Assembly: GCA_026709625.1 (NCBI GenBank)
Contig: JAPOSR010000025.1
Location: 1-39,436 of the forward strand
DNA length: 39,436 nucleotides
Direction of reading: 5' to 3'
Source: Chloroflexota bacterium
GTDB taxonomy: Bacteria > Chloroflexota > Anaerolineae > Aggregatilineales > Phototrophicaceae
Part shown: positions 32,684 to 39,436 of the stretch, in pieces
Layout of the letters: each line of letters begins with the position of its first letter
How positions within the stretch are numbered: position 1 is the stretch's first letter
The notes under the pieces: model-generated
What the model was told of the DNA's origin: nothing
Databases searched by the model: none
Seen by the model: only the letters and a program-made list of their open reading frames with translations
Translations under genes and position numbers: made by a program

Positions 32684-32863
32684 TGGGGTGGCTCTCGCTT
32701 GGGCAGGTCGGTTGTGAGACTATACCCGATTGGCCGATCCCGCGCACTGGCGGTTTTGCCAGAGCAATCGCCCAAAATATCTTTCACCCGGCGCACTTGG
32801 CGCTTAAGCGGCAAAGGCACAGGCGGTCATCTTGATGCAACGGCGCGGCGGCTTCGTTTGCGC
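32684..32863. other. 180-bp intergenic gap between patB and the sulfotransferase gene
   Basis: Holds a short hairpin CTGGC (32747-32751)/GCCAG (32758-32762) and a lone TATAGT on the minus strand at 32724-32719. No repeat copy, T-run or small ORF with a start signal is evident. Confidence 0.4.
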
Positions 32864-33601
32864 TCACCAGAAAGCCGTCCAGAATTGCGCCTGCTTTTCT
32901 TTGCGAAAGCGCTGCGCCCATTCTTCCGCCAATTCGCCAGCGACTGGCTGATGACGCGGCAGCGGGACTCGGAAGCCGGGCGGGCGCGAGATCTGCAGGT
33001 AGTCAAGAATGCGCAAGATGGTCGCCTCTATCTGCTGCGCGAAGTCTTCATAGACCAGTTGCAGGGGGATGATGCCATTGCGAGCAAAGTAGTCTGCCCA
33101 GACTGCCTCGCGGAATGCCAGCTCTTGCAGCAGCGCATCGATAGCGGCGAAGTCATAGCCTGGCGATGAATTCGCGGCGGTTTGCTGCGAGCTCCAGCGC
33201 CCGCTTTGAATCGCCAGCCAGTGCGAGACAGCCTGCCGCACTTTGTTGCGCCGAGTCAAATGGATGTAGCGCAAGCCGGGGAAGCAGCGGTCGAGCGCCT
33301 CGCGCAGAGGCAGGCCAGCCAGCGTTTCGATGTCCAACAGCCGCCGCGTGAAATCGCGCCAATAGCCGCCGCCGACCTTGCTGCCAAAGACGCCATTGGC
33401 TGTGGTATAGGCATTCAATGCGCCAGTGATGTAGCTTGCATAATCGGCAATTGGCTCGCCATGTGGATTGTCGGGCGAAATGTTGTGATAAAAGTGCTCG
33501 CCGGGTCTCCCCGCCAAGCCCGTGTCGGACAACAGCTGACAGAGCAAACTGCTGCCGCTGCGCACAGTGAAGCAGATGAAATAAGACTGGATTGCGGACA
33601 T
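32864..33601 (-). CDS. Stf0-family sulfotransferase
   Basis: The 245-aa protein begins SYFICFTVRSGSSLLCQLLS, with the 5'-phosphosulfate-binding loop of Stf0 (TVRSGSS), the class typified by the mycobacterial trehalose 2-sulfotransferase. Later, LRYIHLTRRNKVRQAVSHWL contains the 3'-phosphate loop residues (R, then S-H-W), and LVYEDFAQQIEATILRILDY is typical of the fold. It transfers a sulfuryl group from PAPS to an acceptor that cannot be read from sequence. The gene is at the 3' end of the sulfur-assimilation run, 6 bp after an unknown protein, so PAPS supply and use may be linked. No ribosome-binding site is obvious, so coupling is likely. Confidence 0.88.
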   Translation of the reverse strand: MSAIQSYFICFTVRSGSSLLCQLLSDTGLAGRPGEHFYHNISPDNPHGEPIADYASYITGALNAYTTANGVFGSKVGGGYWRDFTRRLLDIETLAGLPLREALDRCFPGLRYIHLTRRNKVRQAVSHWLAIQSGRWSSQQTAANSSPGYDFAAIDALLQELAFREAVWADYFARNGIIPLQLVYEDFAQQIEATILRILDYLQISRPPGFRVPLPRHQPVAGELAEEWAQRFRKEKQAQFWTAFW

Positions 33602-33607
33602 CTGTGG

Positions 33608-34186
33608 CTAGCCTGCCAACGCGGGAGCTGGCATGGAGTCGGCCAGCGAGCGCCCAGCCACACAGCGAAAAGCCAAGAGATAGCGCGGATCGTCATGCAG
33701 CCGCTGCAGACGCGGTTTTGCGCCAAAAATCTCCTGCAAAGCTGTGGCGAGCAATGCCTGCGCCGCCGCCGCTGCCTGCGCCTCGTTGGGATAGCGCAGC
33801 CGATCAAGATAGCTGACTTCGAGGGCATGATAATCAAAGGCGATATCATCAGGCGCTTCGGCTTCCAGCGCTTGCGCCGCTGCCAACGCGCCGGCGCAGC
33901 AAAGCCGCAGGGCAGCGGACAGGTCTTCCGGCAGCGCGCGCTTGCGTATGTAGCGCAGCCCTGCCCGCCCCCCGACCAGATCCCAGCCGTAGTCGGCTTC
34001 ATCGGCGATCAGCAAAACACCCGGCCCATTTGGCACATGCTTGTAGTCGATCACATCAATCAGCATACCAGGCACAGTCCGCTGTTGGATCCAGCGCTGA
34101 AAGATGGGCACGATATGAGCCGGCTGCAGCTGCGGCGCTCGAGCCAGGCTGAGCTTCACTGCCAATCGTTTGGGAACTGTTGTCAT
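33608..34186 (-). CDS. Conserved-looking protein of unknown function between sir and stf0
   Basis: The frame encodes 192 aa from ATG 34186 (MTTVPKRLAVKLSLARAPQL). An upstream ATG at 34243 is open but atypical. The visible organised regions are IVPIFQRWIQQRTVPGMLID, VIDYKHVPNGPGVLLIADEA and YGWDLVGGRAGLRYIRKRAL. They are followed by a helical, Ala-rich part (100-160) and RYLLAFRCVAGRSLADS. I recognise no named domain. There are no signal peptide, membrane segment or metal motif. It lies between the siroheme reductase (111-bp gap with a short GGCGAG/CTCGCC hairpin at 34218-34236) and the sulfotransferase, 6 bp away. Function unknown. Confidence 0.75.
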   Translation of the reverse strand: MTTVPKRLAVKLSLARAPQLQPAHIVPIFQRWIQQRTVPGMLIDVIDYKHVPNGPGVLLIADEADYGWDLVGGRAGLRYIRKRALPEDLSAALRLCCAGALAAAQALEAEAPDDIAFDYHALEVSYLDRLRYPNEAQAAAAAQALLATALQEIFGAKPRLQRLHDDPRYLLAFRCVAGRSLADSMPAPALAG

Positions 34187-34297
34187 GGATTTATGAGCCT
34201 TTCGCTTGTCGCTTGCGGGCGAGTCAATGCCTCGCCGCTGCATTCATTCTGTGATAACTCGCATAACGGTCTTGGCTCCAGCGAGATTGCTGCGCGG

Positions 34298-36544
34298 TCA
34301 GCCGACGATTACGCCGTTGATGCGCTGCTCGGCGCTGTGGATATTGTCGATGAACAGCTGCGTTTCATCGATGATCTGGTGCGCATAATCTTCGTCCAGG
34401 CGCGTTGGCGCTTGCGTATGCCGTTTGAACAGGTAGCGCGCGAACTTGCCTTTGGCGAAGCGGTCATAGACCAGTTCCGTATCATAGAAGCGTTGGCGGA
34501 ACTCGTTGACGATGCGGTCGCTGTCGTCGCCGACATCCAGGAACTTGGTGCGCACCAGCGCCCGCGCCGCCAGCAGCATCGCGCGGTAAGCTCGCTCGTC
34601 CGCGCGCCGATAGTCGCCGTCGTCCAGCGCCAGCAGCGCCTCAAAGTGCGTCGACTCGGCTTTGGATATCTCCATAGAAAAGAGCGAAACCACTTCGCCA
34701 GCGCATTCGCCGACGCCGATATCGTCAATCGTATACACGCGCGAATCGCCCCAATCGCTGAAGAAGTCCGCGTTTTCTTCGAATGTCGGCAGCTGCATAA
34801 AGGGCTTCAGCATCGTTTTGATTTCTTTGCGCCCCAGCCGCTTCACCCAGCGTTGGAAGTTTTCGTCTTTGGCGCGTTCTGCGACATAGCGCTCGGTCAA
34901 CGCAGCCAGCGCTTCGGGCACAGCCTTGGCGGGAACAGCCCCAACCGCCAAGCCATAACTGCCGGCATTCTGCTGCCACTGCCCGCCCAGCACGACCTGG
35001 AAGTGCGGGAGCTTGTGATTGCCGCTGCGCCGACTGTTGCCGAAGAAGCCTATGTCGGCTACATGGTGCTGCCCGCAAGAGTTGAAGCAGCCGCTGACCT
35101 TGATTTTCAGTTCGCGCACGGCATCGGGCAGCAGGTTGATGCGCTCGATCAACCGCGCGCGCAGCTCGGCTGTCAGACCGCGCGATGAAGCGATGCCCAG
35201 TTTGCAGGTGTCGGTGCCGGGGCAGGTGGTGATATCGACAATGGTGCCAGCGTGGGCGCCGCCAAGTCCGATTTTGCGCAGGTCGCGGCACAGCGCCGGC
35301 AGGTCGGCATCAGCCACCCAGCGCAATACGATGTTCTGCTCGACTGTGAGGCGAATGTTGTCGCCGACATACTTGCGCGCGATATCCGCCAGCGCAAAAC
35401 CTTGCTGCGCCGTGAAGTCGCCCAGTGGACTGTGCAAGGTGACGACGCTGTAACCGGGCTGTGCCTGGCGGTAGACATTGCTGCGATACCAATCGGCGAA
35501 GCCTGTGGGCAGCGGCGCGCCATTAAGCCGCAGCCCCGCTTTGGCTGGCGCATAGGCAAGGTCGGCGTCATCGTCCAGGTAGGCGGTATGGCGCGGATCC
35601 TGCGGCAGCGACTCCAGCTCGGCTTCGACAAGACCGCGAAATTCGTCTATGCCCAGCTTGGCGACCAGGAATTTCAACCGGGCGCGGTTGCGGTTTTTCT
35701 TTTCGCCCAGGCGGGCAAATACGCGCGCGATTGCCTGCGTCAAGGGCAGCAGGTCTTCGGGCGCGACGAACTCGGCCAAGATCTTGGCTTGATGAGGGAC
35801 TGTGCCCAAGCCGCCACCGACAAATACCGTGAAGCCCTTCTGAAGCTCGCCGGCAGCTTCGCGCGTTTGCGCCAGCAAGCCCAGGTCGTGCATGTGAACC
35901 AAGCCACAGGCGTGCCCAGCGCAGCCCGAAAAGGCTACCTTGAACTTGCGTCCAAAGTCTTGCACATCGTCATGCGCCAACAAGAATTGTGTCATGGCAT
36001 CGGCATAGGGGCTGACATCAAAGGCCTCGTCGTGGCAGACGCCCGCCAGCGAGCAGGCGGTGATATTGCGCACGCTGTTGCCGCAGGCTTCTTGGGTGGT
36101 GATGCCAACCGCCGCCAGCCGCCGCATCAAATCAGGCGTATCGTCAATGTGCACATAATGCAGTTGGATGTCCTGGCGCGTGGTGATGTGCAAAATGCCA
36201 TCGGCATACTCGTCCGCCAGCTCCGACAGGGTTTCCAACTGCCGCGCGCTCAGCCCGCCGTAGGGAATCTTGATGCGCTGCATGCCGGGCGCGTCCCACA
36301 ACGTGTCGGTGCCTTTGACGATGTCGCCAGAGGGATAGGCAAGCGCCTGGGCGCGAATGCCATCGTGGCGCTGCCCATTGTCATAGCGCTGTCCATAGAC
36401 GCCTTTGCGCAGGCGCGCCTCGGCAAAGACCTTCTCATCCATTTTGCCTTGCCGGCGCAGCGACATCTGCGCTTCGTAGGTGTCGATGAGTTTGGTCATT
36501 TCGAGCGGGATCTCGTCTTTGAGTCGTTCTTTCCAACTGGTCAT
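34298..36544 (-). CDS. Siroheme sulfite (or nitrite) reductase with C-terminal HEPN-like extension
   Basis: The frame encodes 748 aa from ATG 36544, preceded by GGAAGGG. GTG 36571 in frame is rejected. It contains two ferredoxin-like/half-domain pairs: GMQRIKIPYGGLSARQLETL and LHITTRQDIQLHYVHIDDTP, then GYSVVTLHSPLGDFTAQQGF. Siroheme/4Fe-4S ligands are C441 and C447 in TCPGTDTC and C486 and C490 in GCFNSC, so the catalytic core is intact. The tail from about residue 584 to 748 is not part of ordinary NirA/Sir and looks HEPN-like (YRRADERAYRAMLLAARALV, then YDTELVYDRFAKGKFARYLF). Six-electron reduction of sulfite to sulfide is favoured by the cysH neighbourhood, and nitrite cannot be excluded. 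Confidence 0.92.
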   Translation of the reverse strand: MTSWKERLKDEIPLEMTKLIDTYEAQMSLRRQGKMDEKVFAEARLRKGVYGQRYDNGQRHDGIRAQALAYPSGDIVKGTDTLWDAPGMQRIKIPYGGLSARQLETLSELADEYADGILHITTRQDIQLHYVHIDDTPDLMRRLAAVGITTQEACGNSVRNITACSLAGVCHDEAFDVSPYADAMTQFLLAHDDVQDFGRKFKVAFSGCAGHACGLVHMHDLGLLAQTREAAGELQKGFTVFVGGGLGTVPHQAKILAEFVAPEDLLPLTQAIARVFARLGEKKNRNRARLKFLVAKLGIDEFRGLVEAELESLPQDPRHTAYLDDDADLAYAPAKAGLRLNGAPLPTGFADWYRSNVYRQAQPGYSVVTLHSPLGDFTAQQGFALADIARKYVGDNIRLTVEQNIVLRWVADADLPALCRDLRKIGLGGAHAGTIVDITTCPGTDTCKLGIASSRGLTAELRARLIERINLLPDAVRELKIKVSGCFNSCGQHHVADIGFFGNSRRSGNHKLPHFQVVLGGQWQQNAGSYGLAVGAVPAKAVPEALAALTERYVAERAKDENFQRWVKRLGRKEIKTMLKPFMQLPTFEENADFFSDWGDSRVYTIDDIGVGECAGEVVSLFSMEISKAESTHFEALLALDDGDYRRADERAYRAMLLAARALVRTKFLDVGDDSDRIVNEFRQRFYDTELVYDRFAKGKFARYLFKRHTQAPTRLDEDYAHQIIDETQLFIDNIHSAEQRINGVIVG

Positions 36545-36598
36545 TTTGTTTTCGTCCCTTCCACAATTCACAAAGCTTGGCGGCCATTACACAGTCGG

Positions 36599-37363
36599 TT
36601 AAGCCCGGTCTGCCAGCTGCGGCAGCAGGTCGTACCAGGCGAGGCCCTCAGCGCGCAGGCGCACCACCTCGCCAACAACGGTGATAGCCGGCGGGCGGAT
36701 GGCGCGCTCGCGGGCAACAGCGGCGATGCTCTCCAGCGCACCGGTCACTGTGCGCTGACGGGCTGTCGCGCCGCGTTCGATAACAGCCGCCGGCGTGTCG
36801 CCAGCCAAGCCAGACAAAAGCAGCTTGTCGGCGATTTTGGGCAGTTGTTTTACACCCATCAGGATCACGATGGTGCCGCCCAACCTCGCCAATGCCGCAT
36901 AGTTGACGCTGTCGGCAATTTCGTGCCCGGTGATGACGGTGAAGGCGCTGCTGATGCGGCGCTGCGTCAAGGGGATGCCGGCATAAGCGGGCACGGCAAA
37001 TGCGCTGGATACGCCAGGCACCACCTCGACCGGGATGCCGCAGCGATGACAGGCAATCGCTTCTTCGCCGCCCCTTCCAAATACGAAAGGGTCGCCGCCT
37101 TTCAAGCGCAGCACATCCCGCCCAGCCAGCGCCCGGTCGATGATGAGGGCGTTGATGGCTGCCTGCGAGAGACGGTGGCGCGTCGGCGCTTTGCCGGCGT
37201 TGATCAGCTCGGCATTTGGGCGCGTCTCGTCCAGCAGCTGGCGCGGGACCAACCGGTCATAGATGACCACATCCGCTTTTCGCAAGAGCCGCAAACCCTT
37301 GCGCGTGATCAGGTCGGGGTCGCCAGGCCCAGCGCCCATCAGGAAAACTGTGCCAACGTTCAT
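36599..37363 (-). CDS. cobA: Uroporphyrinogen-III C-methyltransferase (SUMT)
   Basis: The 254-aa protein is a tetrapyrrole methylase with LMGAGPGDPDLITRKGLRLL, ADVVIYDRLVPRQLL, VLRLKGGDPFVFGRGGEEAI, VVPGVSSAFAVPAYAGIPLT, FTVITGHE and ERGATARQRTVTG. It methylates uroporphyrinogen III at C2 and C7 with SAM to give precorrin-2, the first committed step to siroheme (and cobalamin). Its ATG overlaps the stop of the chelatase gene in an ATGA arrangement. It is 54 bp before the reductase whose cofactor it helps make. It stands alone rather than fused as in CysG. Confidence 0.95.
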   Translation of the reverse strand: MNVGTVFLMGAGPGDPDLITRKGLRLLRKADVVIYDRLVPRQLLDETRPNAELINAGKAPTRHRLSQAAINALIIDRALAGRDVLRLKGGDPFVFGRGGEEAIACHRCGIPVEVVPGVSSAFAVPAYAGIPLTQRRISSAFTVITGHEIADSVNYAALARLGGTIVILMGVKQLPKIADKLLLSGLAGDTPAAVIERGATARQRTVTGALESIAAVARERAIRPPAITVVGEVVRLRAEGLAWYDLLPQLADRA

Positions 37364-38679
37364 GCGCGCTCCTTTTCAAAACTGCGGGCATTGCTCAGCC
37401 ACCAGTTGCAGGCTGCGCGGCAAGGCAGCGCGCCATCTGCGCCATGCCAGGTCGGCTGACGCGCGCATGCGCCACAGATTTCATCGACAGTTCGCTGAAT
37501 CACCGCGGCGGGCAGCTGCTGGATGCCCTTGAACATGCCGTCTTGCCGCGCGCCGATTTGCGCCAGCGACTCGGTCGGCAGCGCGCCACGTCGCTGCGCC
37601 GCCCAGTCTGCCGCCAAGCCCGGATAGACCGTCTCCAGCACAGCATGCGCATCAGCCGGACCTGGCAGCTGCACATGCCAGCCAGCGGGCAGATCGAGCC
37701 GCGTCGCCAATGGATGAAAAGCCGCCTCGCGCAGGTGGCATCGCAAAGCAGTTGGCGAGGAGAAGGCTTGGCTGTCGCGATTATCGCTGTGCCAGACGCG
37801 TTCGCGAGTGAGGCAGATCTGCCCAAATCGCAGCGTCTTGCCCGGCCCCAGCGCCGCCAGCAGATCGTCCCCGCCCACCTTGGGGAAGCCATCCCAAGCG
37901 CCGCGACCCGCCTGCGCCACAAACGGCAGCCCGCTTGCCCGCGCCAGCGCCAAAATGACATCACAGATCGATTCGTCTGTGCCGACCGGCTCGGCAAGAT
38001 ACACGCATCGGTCGCGCGCATGCTCGCCATCGCCAGCGACGGCGATTGCCAGCGCACGCGGCACATCTTGCCGAACATGGCTGCCTTCGGCGAGAAAATA
38101 GGGCAAGGCGATGATATGCCTGGCGCGCGTTCGCCGATAGATGCTGGGGATATCGGGCTGGTCGTCCAGATAGCAATCGACGACCTCCGCAAACCAGTTC
38201 ATTGCGGCGATACGGTTAGCTTGGCGGCGGGCAGAATCGCGGCTTCGCGGGTTGCGGCGCGTGCCATGACCGATGATGGCGGCGGCTGTCTGGGCGGGCG
38301 GCAGGCTGCGCGCGGCGATCATATCGCGCAAACGTTGATCAACAATGGCATCCAGCAGCGGATGTTCGCCGATGGGCGGCGTGTAGTGAACAACTTTGGC
38401 GGCGATGCGGGTTATAGAGCCGCGCAAACCCATTTCAGTCGGGATGACCTGGCTGGTGAAATAACCATTGGCTGTGAAGAGCGGCACGATGACCACCTGG
38501 GACGATTCCAAGGTCCCCAGCGCTTGTGAAAAAGCCGGCGGCTCTTTCCAAAAGCAGGCGGTGATCTCGTCAGCCACGCCCATGCGCCGCAAGCGATCGA
38601 CATAGCCCCAGACGATGCCAGCTGTGTTGGCGCTGATGTGCGAGCCATGTCCAGCCAGCACGAGAGCGACGCCGCTCAT
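37360..38679 (-). CDS. CbiX-type sirohydrochlorin ferrochelatase with DR2241-like C-terminal Fe-S domain
   Basis: The 439-aa protein carries two CbiX-like halves. The first starts VALVLAGHGSHISANTAGIV with the catalytic His. The second has IIGHGTRRNPRSRDSARRQA and YFLAEGSHVRQDVPRAL. The last 170 residues (from about 265) resemble the DR2241 stabilising domain (FGQICLTRERVWHSDN) and end with C402, C405, C420 and C424 (CGACARQP and PCRAAC) as a probable 4Fe-4S site. It would insert Fe into sirohydrochlorin, the last step to siroheme. The cluster's role in such chelatases is not well settled. It overlaps genes on both sides by ATGA. Confidence 0.88.
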   Translation of the reverse strand: MSGVALVLAGHGSHISANTAGIVWGYVDRLRRMGVADEITACFWKEPPAFSQALGTLESSQVVIVPLFTANGYFTSQVIPTEMGLRGSITRIAAKVVHYTPPIGEHPLLDAIVDQRLRDMIAARSLPPAQTAAAIIGHGTRRNPRSRDSARRQANRIAAMNWFAEVVDCYLDDQPDIPSIYRRTRARHIIALPYFLAEGSHVRQDVPRALAIAVAGDGEHARDRCVYLAEPVGTDESICDVILALARASGLPFVAQAGRGAWDGFPKVGGDDLLAALGPGKTLRFGQICLTRERVWHSDNRDSQAFSSPTALRCHLREAAFHPLATRLDLPAGWHVQLPGPADAHAVLETVYPGLAADWAAQRRGALPTESLAQIGARQDGMFKGIQQLPAAVIQRTVDEICGACARQPTWHGADGALPCRAACNWWLSNARSFEKERA

Positions 38680-39326
38680 TCCGCCTTTGCCTCCTGAACG
38701 ATGCGCTCAAACTGTTGGCGCGCCTCTTCGGTCTGCCCTTGGCGCAGCAGAGCCAGCACATCGGAGTCCAGCACGCGCGCATACACTCGCTGGCGTTGCG
38801 GCTGCGCGCTGCCATTCGCGCCAGCTGCGCGCAAGTCGCCCAGCCAGTCAGCCAGAGTCGCCCAGTCGCTCGTCAGCTCATCGGTCAGCCGCGCTTTCAG
38901 CAGTTGCAAGAGCGCTGGCGATTTGCCTTGGCTGCTCAACGCGATGGTCAATGGCGGCTGATCAATCTGCGCCATGTTGCTGAAGTCGCTGCGCGTGCTG
39001 CTGCCATCGGCGACATTGCACAGCGCGCGGATGCGATGGGCATCTTGCGCCACCATTCGATTCACGCGCGCATCGTCGGTCGCGGCGATGACCAGCACGG
39101 GCATATCACTATGAAAACTGTCGCGCTGATAGCGTTCGCGCCGCCACAAGATGTCGCCCGCCCGAGCCAGCTCTTGCAATTCGTCTATGGCGCCGGGGCA
39201 GATTAGCAAGACGCGCGCGCCGGCTTTGCGCAGCTGCCGCACCTTGCGAGCCGCCACCCAGCCGCCGCCAACGACAGCCACCTGCCGTTCATGCAGGTGC
39301 AGCATCACCGGATAGCCGCTAGCCAT
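38676..39326 (-). CDS. Precorrin-2 dehydrogenase (siroheme synthase N-terminal type)
   Basis: The 216-aa protein has the Met8/CysG N-terminal pattern: YPVMLHLHERQVAVVGGGWV with an NAD-binding GGGWVA loop, AARKVRQLRKAGARVLLICP, then VLVIAATDDARVNRMVAQDA and ALCNVADGSSTRSDFSNMAQ, which carries the catalytic Asp region. PPLTIALSSQGKSPALLQLL leads to a helical C-terminal part. It oxidises precorrin-2 to sirohydrochlorin with NAD+. The ATG at 39326 is 8 bp inside the end of cysH. It overlaps the chelatase gene by ATGA, so cysH-sirC-chelatase-cobA form one coupled unit. Confidence 0.92.
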   Translation of the reverse strand: MASGYPVMLHLHERQVAVVGGGWVAARKVRQLRKAGARVLLICPGAIDELQELARAGDILWRRERYQRDSFHSDMPVLVIAATDDARVNRMVAQDAHRIRALCNVADGSSTRSDFSNMAQIDQPPLTIALSSQGKSPALLQLLKARLTDELTSDWATLADWLGDLRAAGANGSAQPQRQRVYARVLDSDVLALLRQGQTEEARQQFERIVQEAKAE

Positions 39327-39436
39327 GAAGAGCCGCCGCAGCTGGCGCGGGCAAATGAATGCCGCACTCGGTTTTGCTGTGGCGCGCCCACCGTCCCGCG
39401 CGGCTCGCGTCTGCCCCAGCCACAGCCTGCGTGCAG
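39319..39436 (-). CDS. cysH: Adenylyl-sulfate/PAPS reductase CysH, C-terminal end (runs off the window)
   Basis: Only the last 38 residues are visible (stop at 39319-39321). They contain SRAGRWARHSKTECGIHLPA, matching the CysH C-terminus, where the Cys of ECGIH is the catalytic thiol. The visible part begins CTQAVAGADA, and a Cys-Thr at this point is characteristic of the Fe-S APS reductases (C-x-x-C-T-R-x-V). APS rather than PAPS is therefore favoured. It supplies sulfite to the reductase at 34298. It leads the minus-strand sulfur run; its promoter is outside the window. Confidence 0.85.
   Translation of the reverse strand, partial: CTQAVAGADASRAGRWARHSKTECGIHLPAPAAAALHG

Noticed and set aside
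32747..32762. Terminator after the sulfotransferase gene
   Set aside because: A 5-bp stem with no T-run on the minus strand is too weak to call.
33182..37459. Two very long plus-strand ORFs (668 and 735 aa) opposite the sulfur genes
   Set aside because: They are antisense shadows of clear genes (siroheme reductase, cobA, sulfotransferase), with no family motifs.
1..39436. tRNA genes or CRISPR arrays
   Set aside because: No cloverleaf-like intergenic sequence and no regularly spaced repeats were found by reading. A dedicated scan (tRNAscan-type) would settle it.

Overview
The window is GC-rich, densely packed bacterial chromosome with about 40 protein genes, many overlapping by 1-29 bp. I see no tRNA, rRNA, CRISPR array, phage genes or transposase gene. 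The mix of genes suggests an uncultured member of Chloroflexota, perhaps Anaerolineae-like: an R3H/AAA ATPase of the SpoIIIAA type, a reductive-dehalogenase-like protein, PdxS, ARMT1-type DUF89, many GNATs, and C-rich palindromic repeats. This assignment is an inference and is tentative.

Layout. 1-2.2 kb (minus): two related GNAT acetyltransferases and the N-terminal part of a flavin amine oxidase. 2.2-6.6 kb (plus): a complete spermidine/putrescine-type ABC importer in the order potB-potC-potD-potA, followed by a frameshifted reductive-dehalogenase-like Fe-S protein, a VanZ-like membrane protein and, convergently, a third GNAT of the same family. 9-12.3 kb (plus): PdxS (PLP synthase), a D-threonine-aldolase-like PLP enzyme and a membrane-dipeptidase-like hydrolase. 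12.3-18.7 kb (minus): a sugar (ribose/galactose-type) ABC operon with two permeases, led by a PNPOx-like flavoprotein and ending with an aminotransferase. 19-25 kb: single genes in both directions, including a metallo-beta-lactamase fold hydrolase, a proline-racemase-family enzyme divergent from an Xaa-Pro peptidase, a thioesterase, a WD40 propeller, a DinB-like protein and xanthine phosphoribosyltransferase. 25-28.8 kb (plus): a GNAT-like protein, the R3H/AAA ATPase and an ARMT1-type phosphatase. 28.8-32.7 kb (minus): PNPOx-like protein, dnaN, nucleoside hydrolase and a PatB/MalY C-S lyase. 32.9-39.4 kb (minus): a sulfur-assimilation and siroheme gene run. In order of transcription it reads cysH (3' end only), precorrin-2 dehydrogenase, a DR2241/CbiX-like chelatase, uroporphyrinogen-III methyltransferase, a siroheme sulfite/nitrite reductase with a HEPN-like tail, an unknown protein and a Stf0-type sulfotransferase.

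The most striking non-coding structure is a dispersed C/G-rich palindromic element. Two complete copies (2172-2353 and, inverted, 18813-18990) carry terminal inverted repeats and are flanked by direct repeats (8 bp TTCATTCT and 6 bp GAGTCT). That makes them look like small non-autonomous transposable elements (MITEs). Both lie just upstream of a promoter with a TTGGCA -35 box. Three partial or decayed relatives lie at about 5331-5390, 9920-10020 and 24885-24969. Other items for a second look are an 11-12 bp motif (GGCTGTTTGGC) repeated in three promoter regions, a perfect 12-bp inverted repeat between the divergent proline-racemase and peptidase genes, the one-base frameshift in the dehalogenase-like gene, and the sulfur/siroheme gene run. 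I do not see a defence system or an obviously new machine.
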